The notes under the pieces are model-generated. The model searched no databases. It was not told the DNA's origin and worked only from the letters and a program-made list of their open reading frames with translations. Of a DNA stretch of 44,159 nucleotides, positions 10,468 through 19,958 are shown one piece after another; positions within the stretch are counted from its first letter, which is position 1, and every line of letters begins with the position of its first letter. The translations under genes were made by a program, and so were the position numbers. This stretch comes from Rhodocyclaceae bacterium (lineage in GTDB: Bacteria; Pseudomonadota; Gammaproteobacteria; Burkholderiales; Rhodocyclaceae), in contig JAGRGB010000081.1 of the NCBI GenBank assembly GCA_020445745.1, forward strand, positions 1-44,159, in the 5' to 3' direction.

Positions 10468-11592
10468 ATGGCCCATCTCGAACTCGATTCGCTTCGCCTC
10501 GCCTTCGGCTCCCAGGTGGTCGTGGACGGCTTCGGCTTTGCCCTCGAGCAGGGGCGCATCGGCTGCCTGCTGGGCCCCTCGGGCTGCGGCAAGACCACGG
10601 TGCTGCGGGCGATCGCGGGCTTCGAGGCGCTCGTCGGCGGCCGCATCCGACTCGACGGCCGGGTGGTCAGCGACGCCCGCCACCACACGCCGCCGGAGCA
10701 GCGGCGGATCGGCATGGTGTTCCAGGACTACGCGCTGTTCCCGCATCTGACGGTCGCGCGCAACATCGCCTTCGGTCTGCGCGCGCTGGCGGCCGACGAG
10801 GCGCAGTCCCGGGTGGATGCCCTGCTCGAGCGCATCGGTCTGCCCGACGCCGCCCACAGGTATCCCCACGAGCTGTCCGGCGGACAACAGCAGCGGGTGG
10901 CCCTGGCACGGGCGCTGGCGCCGCGCCCGGCGCTGCTGCTGCTCGACGAGCCGTTCTCCAACCTGGACGTGGACCTGCGCGAGCGACTGTCGGCGGAGGT
11001 TCGGGAAATCATCAAGTCCTCCGGCACCACCGCAATCCTCGTCACCCACGACCAGCACGAGGCCTTCGCCGTTGCCGACGAGATCGGCATCATCCACGAA
11101 GGTCGCATCCAGCAATGGGATACGCCGTACAACCTGTACCACCGACCGGCCAACCGCTTCGTCGCCGACTTCATCGGCCAGGGGGTGTTCCTGCCCGGCA
11201 CCGTGCTCAATAATCGTCAGGTGGACATGGAACTTGGCATACTGGAGAGCCGGATCCCGGTCGAGTGCGGGCTCGGCTGCAGCGACTGCAATCTCGGCTG
11301 CCACGTGGACGTGCTGCTGCGCCCGGACGACATCGTCCATGACGACGCCAGCACGATGCAGGCCGAGGTCGTGGCGAAGGCCTTCCGCGGCGCCGACATC
11401 CTCTACACCTTGCGGCTGCGGAGCGGCGCGCGGGTGCTGTCGCTGGTGCCTAGCCACCACAACCACGCGATCGGCGAGCCGATCGGCATCCGCCTCGCGG
11501 TGGACCATGTGGTGGCCTTCCACGATTCCCGAGGCCCGACCCCGGTTCCCGGCGCACGTCCGTCGATCCCGATCGTGCCGGCCGAGCGATGA
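10468..11592 (+). CDS. Ferric-iron-type ABC transporter ATPase (FbpC-like) with a four-cysteine cluster
   Basis: The cytoplasmic ATPase that would power the FbpB-like permease; 374 aa. Walker [10 protein letters not shown] (36-44), Q-loop in VFQDYALFP, signature LSGGQ (136-140), Walker [13 protein letters not shown] (D160/E161) and switch H194 ([10 protein letters not shown]). A TOBE-type C-terminal region follows ([14 protein letters not shown]). Just before that domain is C267-x3-C271-x2-C274-x3-C278 followed by H279, not part of the core ABC ATPase fold; it could bind a metal or an Fe-S cluster. ATG 10468 has no obvious Shine-Dalgarno. The stop overlaps the aat start (ATGA), so these genes are probably co-transcribed. 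Confidence 0.92.
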   Translation: MAHLELDSLRLAFGSQVVVDGFGFALEQGRIGCLLGPSGCGKTTVLRAIAGFEALVGGRIRLDGRVVSDARHHTPPEQRRIGMVFQDYALFPHLTVARNIAFGLRALAADEAQSRVDALLERIGLPDAAHRYPHELSGGQQQRVALARALAPRPALLLLDEPFSNLDVDLRERLSAEVREIIKSSGTTAILVTHDQHEAFAVADEIGIIHEGRIQQWDTPYNLYHRPANRFVADFIGQGVFLPGTVLNNRQVDMELGILESRIPVECGLGCSDCNLGCHVDVLLRPDDIVHDDASTMQAEVVAKAFRGADILYTLRLRSGARVLSLVPSHHNHAIGEPIGIRLAVDHVVAFHDSRGPTPVPGARPSIPIVPAER

Positions 11593-12308
11593 TCCCCTGG
11601 CTCGACGGCGAACCGGATTTCCCGCCCCCATCGATGGCCCTGCGCGAGCCCAACGGCCTGCTCGCCGCCGGCGGCAGGCTCGAACCGGAGTGGTTGCTGT
11701 CCGCCTACCGGCGCGGCATCTTCCCGTGGTTCGGCGACGACGACCCGATCCTGTGGTGGAGCCCCGATCCGCGCATGGTGCTCGAGCCCGTGTCGATGAA
11801 GATCTCCCGCAGCCTGCGCCGCCGCCTGCGGCGCCACGAATTCGACGTGCGCCTCGACCTTGACTTCGAGGCGGTGATCCGCGCCTGCGCCGAGCCGCGC
11901 GCCGGTGCGGCGGGCACCTGGATCACCGATGCGATGCGCGCCGCCTACTGCCGCCTGCATGAACTCGGCCACGCCCACAGCGTCGAATGCTACGCGGATG
12001 GCCGACTGGTGGGCGGGCTCTACGGCGTCGCGATCGGCCGGGCTTTTTTCGGGGAGTCGATGTTCGCGCGGACCACCGACGCCTCCAAGGCTGCCCTCGC
12101 CCATCTGTGCCGACACCTTGAAAACCGGGGCTTCGGGCTCATAGACTGCCAGATGACGACCTCGCACCTGGCCTCACTCGGCGGCTACGAGATGCCCCGC
12201 AGCGAGTTCACCAGGCGCCTGGCGATGCTCACGGCCGCCGGCGGCGATGCGGGCCGCTGGACCGAGCACGCCACCGATTTCGACTGGGGCGAAGCCACGC
12301 CATGCTGA
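11589..12308 (+). CDS. aat: Leucyl/phenylalanyl-tRNA-protein transferase
   Basis: Transfers Leu or Phe from aminoacyl-tRNA to the N-terminus of proteins starting with Arg or Lys, marking them for ClpS/ClpAP degradation. 239 aa, normal length. Signatures: [40 protein letters not shown] and [10 protein letters not shown]. The start overlaps the upstream ATPase stop by 4 bp (ATGA), and the 3' end overlaps bpt by 7 bp. The aat-bpt pairing is common in proteobacteria and groups both N-degron transferases in one transcript. Confidence 0.97.
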   Translation: MIPWLDGEPDFPPPSMALREPNGLLAAGGRLEPEWLLSAYRRGIFPWFGDDDPILWWSPDPRMVLEPVSMKISRSLRRRLRRHEFDVRLDLDFEAVIRACAEPRAGAAGTWITDAMRAAYCRLHELGHAHSVECYADGRLVGGLYGVAIGRAFFGESMFARTTDASKAALAHLCRHLENRGFGLIDCQMTTSHLASLGGYEMPRSEFTRRLAMLTAAGGDAGRWTEHATDFDWGEATPC

Positions 12309-13051
12309 AGGACTATCCATACGCACTGCTGCAGTTCTACGCCACCGGACCGTATGCATGCTCCTACCTGAGCGAGCGCATCGCCCGCTCCCAGGTGGCC
12401 ACACCCGGGCACCTGATCGATACGCCGGTCTATAGCGAACTCGTCCATAACGGCTTTCGTCGCAGCGGCGTGTTCACCTATCGCCCCTATTGCGACACCT
12501 GCCGTGCCTGCATTCCGGTCCGCATCCCGGTCGCACGCTTCCGTCCGGACCGCAGCCAGCGGCGCTGCCTGCGGGCCAACCAGGCACTGCTGGCCAGCGA
12601 GCGGCCACTGGCCTTTTCCGAGGAGCATTACGCCCTGTACAAGCGTTACCAGGGCAGCCGCCACGCCGGCGGCGGCATGGATCAGGACAGCCGCGAGCAA
12701 TACGCGCATTTCCTGCTGCAGAGCAATGTCGAGACCCGCATCGTCGAATTCCGCGACCCGTCCCGGCGCGGCGCCCTGTGCATCGTCTGCGTGATCGACT
12801 GCCTGACCGACGGGCTGTCGAGCGTCTACACCTTCTTCGACCCGGACCTCGACCGGCTCGGGCTCGGCACCTACGGCGTGCTCTGGCAGGTGGAGGCATG
12901 TCGGCAGCTCGGCCTGTCCTACCTGTACCTGGGCTACTGGATCCGCGACAGCCGCAAGATGTCGTACAAGGCGCGCTTCCATCCGCTCGAGGGTCGAGTC
13001 GGCGGCCTGTGGCGGGAATTGACACGGCGCGATTTCGCGGAGCTGGATTGA
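12302..13051 (+). CDS. bpt: Aspartate/glutamate leucyltransferase (arginyl-transferase family)
   Basis: Adds Leu to proteins with N-terminal Asp or Glu in the bacterial N-end rule pathway. 249 aa. The N-terminal domain carries the ATE cysteines in YACSYL and [15 protein letters not shown]. The C-terminal GNAT-like part includes [21 protein letters not shown] and [20 protein letters not shown]. It starts at ATG 12302 inside the end of aat. About 120 bp of sequence without a recognised gene follows before the next one. Confidence 0.95.
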   Translation: MLKDYPYALLQFYATGPYACSYLSERIARSQVATPGHLIDTPVYSELVHNGFRRSGVFTYRPYCDTCRACIPVRIPVARFRPDRSQRRCLRANQALLASERPLAFSEEHYALYKRYQGSRHAGGGMDQDSREQYAHFLLQSNVETRIVEFRDPSRRGALCIVCVIDCLTDGLSSVYTFFDPDLDRLGLGTYGVLWQVEACRQLGLSYLYLGYWIRDSRKMSYKARFHPLEGRVGGLWRELTRRDFAELD

Positions 13052-13171
13052 ACCCCGTAACCACGCCCGACGGCTCGTTCGCGTTGCCGCAACGATGAGG
13101 AAAACGCGATCCCCGGTTTCGGTCACGCTCGTCGAACGGCCACGGACGACGGCACGGCCCGGGCTACGGGC

Positions 13172-13618
13172 GTGACCGGGCGCCGTCTCGCGATCCTGCC
13201 TGGACTGGCCGCGCTGGCCATGCTGCAGCCGGCGTTGGCGGCGGACTGGTTCGTGCTGTCGGGCGTCTCGCACCACTTTCAGCAGCGCAGGGACTGGCGC
13301 GAGATCAATCCGGGCGTCGGCTTCGAGCGTGACCACCGGCGTGGACCGTTGGGTCCATGGACCTTTTCCGCCGGATACCTCAGGAACAGCTACGATCGTG
13401 CCAGCCTGTACGTCGGCGGGCGGTGGACGCCGCTGGCCATCGGCCCGCTGCGCTTCGGCGGCTTCGGCCTGCTGGCCACCGGCTACCCGTCGCCGGTGCT
13501 GGTGCTGCCGGCCGCGGTGATCGAGGGCCGTCACTTCGGCGTCAATGTTCTCGCGGTGCCGAACCTGCCCGGCTACAGCGGCTATGTCGGCGCCCAGATC
13601 CGTTTCGCGCTGGAGTGA
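13172..13618 (+). CDS. Secreted small beta-barrel-like protein of unknown function
   Basis: 148 aa with a signal peptide ([18 protein letters not shown], cleavage after ALA). The mature part alternates aromatic and polar residues in short strands ([44 protein letters not shown]) and ends in phenylalanine followed by a short tail (IRFALE), as in small outer-membrane barrels. The layout, with NPGVGFE, a P-V-L-P-A-x-V strand and YVGAQIRF, faintly recalls PagP, but PagP catalytic residues cannot be placed with confidence. It starts with GTG 13172 and lies between bpt and pyrD on the same strand. Confidence 0.7.
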   Translation: MTGRRLAILPGLAALAMLQPALAADWFVLSGVSHHFQQRRDWREINPGVGFERDHRRGPLGPWTFSAGYLRNSYDRASLYVGGRWTPLAIGPLRFGGFGLLATGYPSPVLVLPAAVIEGRHFGVNVLAVPNLPGYSGYVGAQIRFALE

Positions 13619-13643
13619 ATCGGTCGCTCGGCCCCCCCTGCGC

Positions 13644-13649
13644 TACAAT
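13644..13649 (+). promoter_or_regulatory. Possible -10 element directly before pyrD
   Basis: TACAAT ends 10 bp before the pyrD ATG. If it is used, the transcript would be nearly leaderless. No strong -35 hexamer is seen, and the call rests on one hexamer in a GC-rich context. Confidence 0.3.
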
Positions 13650-13659
13650 CCGCCGCGCC

Positions 13660-14661
13660 ATGTACTCGCTGATCCGCCCGCTGCTGTTCGCCACCGACCC
13701 CGAGCGCGTCCACCATTGGACGATCGCGGCGCTGCGCGCCGCCGGCGACCTGCTGCCGGCGGGCCACCCGCTGGCCGCCACCCCGGCGACCGTGATGGGC
13801 ATCGACTTTCCCAACCGCGTCGGCCTCGCCGCCGGCCTCGACAAGAACGGCGAGGCAATCGACGGGCTCGCCCGGCTGGGCTTCGGCTTCCTCGAGATCG
13901 GCACCGTCACGCCGCGCCCGCAACCTGGCAACCCGCGACCGCGGATGTTCCGGCTGCCCGAGGTCCAGGGCATCATCAACCGGCTGGGGTTCAACAACGA
14001 CGGCGTCGACGCGCTGCTCGCCAACGTCCGCGGTGCCGGCTTCAAGGGCGTGCTCGGCATCAACATCGGCAAGAACGCCGCCACTCCGATCGAACGCGCC
14101 GTCGACGACTACCTGGGCTGCCTCGAACGCGTCTACCCGCTGGCGAGCTATGTCACCGTCAACATATCCTCGCCCAACACCGCGAACCTTCGCCAGTTGC
14201 AGGGCGAGAGCGAGCTCGACGCGCTGCTGGCGGCGCTGAAGGCGGCCCAGCGCAGTCTCGCCGACCGGCACGGCCGCTACGTACCGCTGGTATTGAAGAT
14301 CGCGCCCGACCTCGACGAGCGGCAGATCATCGACATCGCCGACGCGCTGCGGCGCCACCGTATCGATGGCGCGATCGCGACCAACACCACGCTCGCCCGC
14401 GACCGGGTGCAGGGTCTTGCCCATGCCGGCGAGGCCGGAGGCCTGTCCGGCGCGCCGCTGTTCGACACCGCCACGGCCGTGCTCGCCCGACTGTGCCAGG
14501 CGCTGGGCGGGGAATTGCCGGTGATCGGCGTCGGCGGCATCACCGACGGCGCAGGCGCCCGCGCCAAGCTCGACGCCGGCGCCAGCCTGGTCCAGCTCTA
14601 CACCGGCTTGGTCTATCGTGGCCCGGCGCTGGTCGCGGAGGTGGTGCGCGCCTGCAGCTGA
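13660..14661 (+). CDS. pyrD: Dihydroorotate dehydrogenase, quinone-linked (class 2)
   Basis: Oxidises dihydroorotate to orotate in pyrimidine synthesis and passes electrons to membrane quinones through FMN. 333 aa, normal for class 2. The N-terminal amphipathic helix ([25 protein letters not shown]) is the quinone and membrane site. Signatures: [49 protein letters not shown], the active-site [12 protein letters not shown] with the catalytic serine typical of class 2, and IGVGGI near the C-terminus for FMN phosphate. ATG 13660 is the family start. No Shine-Dalgarno is obvious. Confidence 0.97.
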   Translation: MYSLIRPLLFATDPERVHHWTIAALRAAGDLLPAGHPLAATPATVMGIDFPNRVGLAAGLDKNGEAIDGLARLGFGFLEIGTVTPRPQPGNPRPRMFRLPEVQGIINRLGFNNDGVDALLANVRGAGFKGVLGINIGKNAATPIERAVDDYLGCLERVYPLASYVTVNISSPNTANLRQLQGESELDALLAALKAAQRSLADRHGRYVPLVLKIAPDLDERQIIDIADALRRHRIDGAIATNTTLARDRVQGLAHAGEAGGLSGAPLFDTATAVLARLCQALGGELPVIGVGGITDGAGARAKLDAGASLVQLYTGLVYRGPALVAEVVRACS

Positions 14662-14743
14662 TCCGCCGTTGGACCGCCCACGCCACCGACTGCCCGCCGC
14701 TCCGATTCGCCGCCGGCCGGGAAAACCTGCTTTGAAATCAGGG

Positions 14744-14772
14744 TTGGCGGCCCGCCGCGGTCAGGCGATAAT
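14744..14772 (+). promoter_or_regulatory. Sigma-70-type promoter for the rnf operon
   Basis: TTGGCG (14744-14749), a 17-nt spacer, then GATAAT (14767-14772), about 28 bp before the rnfA start. A second GATAAT at 14787-14792 repeats the -10-like motif 20 bp later. The spacing is ideal and the hexamers are moderate. Confidence 0.45.
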
Positions 14773-14799
14773 CCCGCGGTTCGACCGATAATCTCGTTC

Positions 14800-15384
14800 A
14801 TGAGCAGCTACGTATTCGTCATCCTCGGTGCCGTGCTCGTCAATAACGTGGTCTTCGTGCGCGTGCTCGGCCTGTGCCCATTCATGGGTGTGTCGAAGAA
14901 GCTCGAGACCGCGCTCGGCATGGGTTACGCAACCACCTTCGTGCTGACGCTGGGCAGCGGCACCAGTTACCTGATCGACCACTACCTGCTCGCCCCGAAC
15001 GAGATCACCTACCTGCGCACCCTGTCGTTCATCGTCGTGATCGCGGCGATCGTGCAGCTCACCGAATTGATCATCGAGAAGTCCAGCCCGCTGCTGCACC
15101 AGGTGCTGGGCATCTACCTGCCGCTGATCACCACCAACTGCGCGGTGCTCGGGGTACCGCTGCTCAACGTGGCGATGAGTCATTCGCTGCTCGAATCGCT
15201 GCTGTTCGGGTTCGGCAGTTCGATCGGATTCACGATGGCGCTGATCCTGTTCGCCGGCATCCGGGAACGGCTCGAGGGCGCCGACGTGCCGATACCGTTC
15301 CGCGGCACCGCCATCGCGATGGTCACCGCCGGCCTGATGAGCCTCGCGTTCATGGGTTTCGCCGGCCTGGACCGCTACCAGTAG
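14800..15384 (+). CDS. rnfA: Rnf complex subunit A (membrane subunit)
   Basis: An integral membrane subunit of the Rnf ferredoxin:NAD+ oxidoreductase, with about six transmembrane helices; 194 aa. RnfA and RnfE are homologous, and in the known complex they jointly hold a membrane 2Fe-2S centre. Signatures: [20 protein letters not shown] and [13 protein letters not shown], each carrying a conserved cysteine, and [21 protein letters not shown]. It is the first gene of a complete rnfABCDGE operon. There is no clear Shine-Dalgarno, so translation initiation may be weak or depend on the short AT-rich leader. Confidence 0.97.
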   Translation: MSSYVFVILGAVLVNNVVFVRVLGLCPFMGVSKKLETALGMGYATTFVLTLGSGTSYLIDHYLLAPNEITYLRTLSFIVVIAAIVQLTELIIEKSSPLLHQVLGIYLPLITTNCAVLGVPLLNVAMSHSLLESLLFGFGSSIGFTMALILFAGIRERLEGADVPIPFRGTAIAMVTAGLMSLAFMGFAGLDRYQ

Positions 15385-15396
15385 GACGGTGCACAA

Positions 15397-15948
15397 ATGA
15401 TCGCAGCCCTGCTCGTGATGGCTGGCCTCGCCCTCGTCCTGGGCGCGATACTGGGCTTCGCCGCGGTACGTTTCAAGGTCCAGGGCGACCCGCTGGTGGA
15501 CAAGATCGACGCGATCCTGCCCCAGACCCAGTGCGGTCAGTGCGGTTTCCCGGGCTGCCGGCCGTACGCCAACGCGATCGCCGACGGCGAGGCCGACATC
15601 AACCAGTGCCCACCCGGTGGCGACGAAGGCGTGCGCAAGCTGGCCGACCTGCTCGGCCGCGAATACAAGCCACTCAACGAGGAGCATGGCGTCGAGAAGC
15701 CGAAGGCGGTGGCGATGATCGACGAGCAGACCTGCATCGGCTGCACGCTGTGCATCCAGGCCTGTCCGGTGGATGCCATCGTCGGTGCTGCCAAGCAGAT
15801 GCACACCGTGGTCGAGGCCGATTGCACCGGCTGCGAGCTGTGCGTCGCGCCCTGCCCGGTGGACTGCATCACGATGGAGCCGTTGTCCGAAACCGTCCAG
15901 AACTGGAAGTGGAAATACCCGACGATTCCGATCGGCAAGGCCGCCTGA
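15397..15948 (+). CDS. rnfB: Rnf complex subunit B (Fe-S subunit)
   Basis: The Fe-S subunit that takes electrons from ferredoxin; 183 aa. It has an N-terminal transmembrane helix ([20 protein letters not shown]), a four-cysteine cluster motif starting [13 protein letters not shown], and two ferredoxin-type 4Fe-4S motifs ([16 protein letters not shown] and [16 protein letters not shown]). The ATG at 15397 follows AGGA by 10 nt. The stop overlaps the rnfC start (TGATG), indicating translational coupling. Confidence 0.97.
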   Translation: MIAALLVMAGLALVLGAILGFAAVRFKVQGDPLVDKIDAILPQTQCGQCGFPGCRPYANAIADGEADINQCPPGGDEGVRKLADLLGREYKPLNEEHGVEKPKAVAMIDEQTCIGCTLCIQACPVDAIVGAAKQMHTVVEADCTGCELCVAPCPVDCITMEPLSETVQNWKWKYPTIPIGKAA

Positions 15949-17600
15949 TGCTGCAAAAGCTCTTCACGTTTCATGGCGGTGTCAAACCCGACAGCCGCAA
16001 GGACGCCTCGACATGCCGGCCGATCCGTCCGCTGGCGATGCCGGCGGAACTGGTGGTGCCGCTGCATCAGAGCATCGGCGGCACCCCCCGGCCGCTGGTC
16101 CGGGTCGGCGACCGGGTACTGAAGGGCGAGCGCATCGGTGCCGCCGAGGGGCCGGTGTCGGCCGCGGTGCATGCGCCGACCTCCGGTACCGTCAAGGCCG
16201 TCGAGGAACGCACGATGCCACATCCGTCGGGCTTGCCGGCGAGTTGCGTGGTGATCGAGACGGACGGCGAGGATCGCTGGATCGAGCGCGAACCGGTGCC
16301 GTGGAAATCGATGAAGGGCGACGAGTTGCGCGACTTTCTGCGCGACGCCGGCATCGTCGGCCTCGGCGGCGCCACCTTCCCGAGCCACATCAAGTTGCGG
16401 CCGGCGACCGCGCCGACCCACACGCTGGTGCTCAACGGCGCCGAGTGCGAGCCGTTCATCACCTGCGACGACATGCTGATGCGCGAGCGCGCCGACGAGA
16501 TCGTCCGCGGAGCCGGCATCATGGCCCGGATGCTGGCGGTCGAGCGGGTACTGATCGGCATCGAGGACAACAAGCCGGAAGCGATCGCGGCGATGCGTGC
16601 CGCCGTCGACGGCGACATCCAGGTCGTCGCGATCCCGACGCTGTACCCCGCGGGCGGCGAGAAGCAGTTGCTGCGGGTGCTCACCGGGGTCGAAGTGGCC
16701 GCCGGCCGTCGCCCCCTCGACTTCGGCCTGCAGTGCTTCAATGTCGGCACCGCCTACCGGGTGGCGCGCGCGATCGACCATGCCGAGCCGCTGATCTCGC
16801 GAATCGTCACGGTTGCCGGCAACGTCGAGGAGCCAGGCAACTTCGAAGTCCTGGTCGGCACCCCGATCGACGAATTGCTGAAGGCCGGCCGGCCCCGAGC
16901 CGACACCGACCGGGTGCTGATGGGCGGCCCGATGATGGGATTCGCGCTGCCGACCACCGCAGCGCCGGTGGTCAAGGCCACCAACTGCGTGCTGGCCGGC
17001 AGCCCGAGCCTGCTGCCGCCACCGCCACCCGAGATGGCATGCATACGCTGCGGCACCTGTGCCGACCACTGCCCGGCCGACCTGCAGCCGTTCGAGCTGT
17101 ACTGGTTCGGGCGCTCGCACAATTTCGGCAAGGCCCAGGAGTACCACCTCTTCGACTGCATCGAATGCGGCTGCTGCAGCTACGTCTGCCCATCCCACAT
17201 TCCGCTGGTGGACTACTTTCGCTTCACCAAGAGCGAGATCTGGGCGCGCGAACGCGAAAGGGCCGCCGCCGATATCGCCCGTGAACGCTTCGAGGCGCGC
17301 AACGACCGGCAGGAGCGCGAAAAGCGCGAAAAGGCGGAGCGACTGGCCGCCAAGGCCGATGCGACGCGCAAGAAGCTGGCCGAAACCGGGGCCGGCGACG
17401 GCGCCCCGCCGTCGCCGGCCGAGGAAGCCAAGAAGGCCCTGATCGCGGCCGCCCTCGAGCGCGCCAAGCAGCAGAAGTCCTCGGTCAAGGCGCGCAACAC
17501 CGAAAATCTGCCGGCCGACAAGCAGGCCGAGATCGACGAGATCGAGGCCCGGCGTGCGCGCAGCGAGCGCCGCACCGTCGAGCCGCCGGAACCCTCATGA
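15948..17600 (+). CDS. rnfC: Rnf complex subunit C (NADH/FMN and Fe-S subunit)
   Basis: The peripheral subunit that reacts with NAD(H); 550 aa. The N-terminal part is Nqo1-like, with VGLGGATFPSHIKL (flavin/nucleotide region) and LNGAECEPFITCDD. It also carries two 4Fe-4S motifs, CIRCGTCADHCPADL and CIECGCCSYVCPSHIPLVDYF. The last 110 or so residues are a charged Lys/Glu/Ala-rich, probably helical tail, as seen in proteobacterial RnfC. The start was set at ATG 15948, overlapping the rnfB stop; the longer open frame upstream is read-through in another frame of rnfA and rnfB. Confidence 0.97.
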   Translation: MLQKLFTFHGGVKPDSRKDASTCRPIRPLAMPAELVVPLHQSIGGTPRPLVRVGDRVLKGERIGAAEGPVSAAVHAPTSGTVKAVEERTMPHPSGLPASCVVIETDGEDRWIEREPVPWKSMKGDELRDFLRDAGIVGLGGATFPSHIKLRPATAPTHTLVLNGAECEPFITCDDMLMRERADEIVRGAGIMARMLAVERVLIGIEDNKPEAIAAMRAAVDGDIQVVAIPTLYPAGGEKQLLRVLTGVEVAAGRRPLDFGLQCFNVGTAYRVARAIDHAEPLISRIVTVAGNVEEPGNFEVLVGTPIDELLKAGRPRADTDRVLMGGPMMGFALPTTAAPVVKATNCVLAGSPSLLPPPPPEMACIRCGTCADHCPADLQPFELYWFGRSHNFGKAQEYHLFDCIECGCCSYVCPSHIPLVDYFRFTKSEIWARERERAAADIARERFEARNDRQEREKREKAERLAAKADATRKKLAETGAGDGAPPSPAEEAKKALIAAALERAKQQKSSVKARNTENLPADKQAEIDEIEARRARSERRTVEPPEPS

Positions 17601-18604
17601 GCCATTCACCCTACCTCCGCGAGTCCCGCACCGTACAGCAGATCATGCTGCACGTGCTGCTCGCCCTGCTGCCCGGCATCGCCGCCTATGTCTGGCAGTT
17701 CGGCCCGGGCATCCTGATCCAGCTGCTGCTCGCCAGCGTCACCGCGCTGGCCGCCGAGGCCGTGATGCTGAAGTTGCGGGGCAAGCCGCTCGGGCTCTAC
17801 CTCCGCGACCTGTCGGCGATCGTCACGGCGTGGCTGATCGCGCTGTCGCTGCCACCGATCGGCCCATGGTGGATGATCGTGCTGGCGACCCTGTGCGCGA
17901 TCGTCGTCGCCAAGCACCTGTACGGCGGCCTCGGCCAGAATCCGTTCAATCCGGCGATGGTGGCCTTCTGCGTGATGATCGTCGCCTTTCCGGCGTTGAT
18001 GTCGCAGTGGCCGGCGGCCGGACTCGATCCGCCCCAGCAGATCGACCTGATCCTCGGCGGCGAACGGCCGCTCGACGCGATCACCGCGGCGACCCCGCTC
18101 GACGCCCTGCGCACCGGCCTGCGCACCGGCGGCGAAGACGCCCGCGTTGCCGAGATCACCCAGGGCCCGGCGTTCGGCCTGATCGGCGGCAGCGGCTGGG
18201 AGTGGGTGGTGGCCGGCTTCGCCGCCGGCGGCCTCTATCTGCTGTGGCGACGCATCATCGGCTGGCAGTTGCCGGCCGCCTTCCTGGTGACGATGGCGCT
18301 GACCGCGCTGCTGCTGTGGGGCATGCACCCGGCACGCTTCGCCTCGCCGCTGCTTCACCTGGCATCCGGCGGCACCGTGCTCGCGGCCTTCTTCATCATC
18401 ACCGATCCGGTGTCCGGCTCGACCACACCCAGGGGCAAGCTGGTATTCGCCGGCGGTGCGGCATTCATCGCCTACATGATCCGCAGCTTCGGCAACTATC
18501 CCGACGGCATCGCGTTCGCGGTGTTGCTGATGAACATCTGCGTGCCGCTGATCGACATGTATACCCAGCCCCCGGTGTTCGGCCACAAGCGGGGATCGTC
18601 GTGA
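17597..18604 (+). CDS. rnfD: Rnf complex subunit D (flavin-carrying membrane subunit)
   Basis: An integral membrane subunit of 335 aa that carries a covalently attached FMN in characterised Rnf complexes. The attachment motif is seen as DAITAATPLD, with the acceptor threonine T166. Other family marks: N-terminal SPYLRESRTVQQIMLHVLLALLPG, GGLGQNPFNPAMV and IITDPVSGSTTPRG. It overlaps rnfC by ATGA and rnfG by GTGA, so translation is coupled on both sides. Confidence 0.97.
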   Translation: MSHSPYLRESRTVQQIMLHVLLALLPGIAAYVWQFGPGILIQLLLASVTALAAEAVMLKLRGKPLGLYLRDLSAIVTAWLIALSLPPIGPWWMIVLATLCAIVVAKHLYGGLGQNPFNPAMVAFCVMIVAFPALMSQWPAAGLDPPQQIDLILGGERPLDAITAATPLDALRTGLRTGGEDARVAEITQGPAFGLIGGSGWEWVVAGFAAGGLYLLWRRIIGWQLPAAFLVTMALTALLLWGMHPARFASPLLHLASGGTVLAAFFIITDPVSGSTTPRGKLVFAGGAAFIAYMIRSFGNYPDGIAFAVLLMNICVPLIDMYTQPPVFGHKRGSS

Positions 18605-19257
18605 GCGCCGAGCACACCGCCACCGCCACCTCGCTGCGCAGCGCCGGCGTGATGCTGGCCTTTGCGGTGGTGTTCACGCTGGCGATGGCTGCCACCTACC
18701 GATTCGCGCTGCCCGACATCGAGGCCGCGCGCGAGGCGGCGAAGATGAAGCTGGTCGATGCGGTGCTGCCGCCGGGGCGCTACGACAACAGGCCCCTCGA
18801 CGACAGCGTCACAATCGGCGCGACGCCGGAGCTGGGCCTGCGCGACGGCGGCCGGATCTACCGGGCACGCCGCGCCGGCGAGGATGTCGCGCTGATCGTC
18901 GAAGCGGCGGCGCCGGATGGCTACGGCGGGCGCATCGAGCTGCTGGTGGCGGTCGGCGAGGACGGCCGCATCGCCGGGGTGCGCGTCACCGGCCATTCGG
19001 AGACACCGGGACTCGGCGACTATGTCGACCCGCGCAAGGACCGCAACAAGAAGGCACCGTGGATCGACCAGTTCCGCGGGCGCGGGCCGGAACGCGCCGG
19101 CGACCTGAAATTGAAGAAGGACGGCGGCGAGTTCGACTATCACGTCGGCGCGACGATCAGTGCCCGGGCGGTCACCGGCGCTGTCGCGCGCGCACTGGCG
19201 TGGACCCGGGCACATGCCTCCGAACTGTACTCGGCGCCGGCCGGCAGCCGCCTCTAG
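18601..19257 (+). CDS. rnfG: Rnf complex subunit G (periplasmic FMN subunit)
   Basis: A single-span subunit whose periplasmic domain carries covalent FMN; 218 aa. The N-terminal membrane helix is SAGVMLAFAVVFTLAMAATYRFAL. The mid-part has VTGHSETPGLGDYVDPRKD, typical of RnfG. The flavinylation site reads FDYHVGATISARAV: the aspartate and the GAT with acceptor T185 are present, but valine stands where most motifs have Ser or Thr. The start is GTG 18601, overlapping the rnfD stop (GTGA). ApbE, the FMN transferase needed for RnfD and RnfG, is not in the window. Confidence 0.95.
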   Translation: MSAEHTATATSLRSAGVMLAFAVVFTLAMAATYRFALPDIEAAREAAKMKLVDAVLPPGRYDNRPLDDSVTIGATPELGLRDGGRIYRARRAGEDVALIVEAAAPDGYGGRIELLVAVGEDGRIAGVRVTGHSETPGLGDYVDPRKDRNKKAPWIDQFRGRGPERAGDLKLKKDGGEFDYHVGATISARAVTGAVARALAWTRAHASELYSAPAGSRL

Positions 19258-19268
19258 GAATCCGACCG

Positions 19269-19958
19269 ATGGACAAGCAGATCACTCGCGAAATCGTCGT
19301 AAACGGCTTGTGGAAGCAGAACCCGGGCCTCGTCCAGCTGCTCGGCCTGTGCCCGATCCTGGCGATCAGCACCAATCTGATCAACGCGGTCAGTCTCGCC
19401 CTGGCGACGATCCTGGTGATGATCCTGGCGAACCTGGGGGTCGCGGTGCTGCGCAACTTCATTCCCTACGAGGTACGCATCCCGGTCTTCATCCTGATCA
19501 TCGCGTCGCTGGTCACGGTGGTGGACCTGGCATTCAACGCCTGGCTCCACGGCCTGTACCTGGTGCTCGGCATCTTCATACCGCTGATCGTCACCAACTG
19601 CATCGTGCTGGCCCGGGTCGAGGCCTTTGCCGCCAAGAACGACGTCGTCCATTCGACTCTCGACGGACTCGCCCAGGGCACCGGCCTGCTGGCGGTGCTG
19701 GCGGTACTCGGTGCGATGCGCGAGATCATCGGCAGCGGCACGCTGTTCTCGGGCATCGACCTGCTGATCGACGGCGCCCGGCCGCTGTCGCTGTTCGGCG
19801 ATGATTACCCGGGCTTCCTGCTGGCGATCCTGCCGCCCGGCGCGTTCTTCGCGCTCGGGTTGCTGATCGCGCTGCGCAACTGGATCGAGGGTCGCGCCGC
19901 CGCCCGTCGCCACCGCCAGGCCGCGCTGCCGCCGGCAGTCGAAGCCGGCACCGCATGA
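19269..19958 (+). CDS. rnfE: Rnf complex subunit E (membrane subunit)
   Basis: A membrane subunit homologous to RnfA in inverted topology; 229 aa, about six helices. Signatures: LWKQNPGLVQLLGLCPILAIS and GIFIPLIVTNCIVLARVEAFA, each with the conserved cysteine for the shared 2Fe-2S centre, and GAMREIIGSGTLF. ATG 19269 follows AGGA with 9 nt spacing. The 3' end overlaps nth by ATGA, the arrangement seen in E. coli (rsxE-nth). Confidence 0.97.
   Translation: MDKQITREIVVNGLWKQNPGLVQLLGLCPILAISTNLINAVSLALATILVMILANLGVAVLRNFIPYEVRIPVFILIIASLVTVVDLAFNAWLHGLYLVLGIFIPLIVTNCIVLARVEAFAAKNDVVHSTLDGLAQGTGLLAVLAVLGAMREIIGSGTLFSGIDLLIDGARPLSLFGDDYPGFLLAILPPGAFFALGLLIALRNWIEGRAAARRHRQAALPPAVEAGTA

Noticed and set aside
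10321-11631. Upstream extension of the permease frame on the minus strand, giving 990 codons
   Set aside because: The extension is antisense to the FbpC-like ATPase gene; transmembrane coding begins only near 10320, where a GGAG site is found.
12185-13534. Minus-strand frame of 449 codons over aat and bpt
   Set aside because: It is the antisense shadow of well-recognised transferase genes and has no recognisable domain.
14732-14737. TTGAAA as the -35 of the rnf promoter
   Set aside because: It is 29 bp from the first GATAAT, too far; TTGGCG at 14744 gives exact 17-bp spacing.
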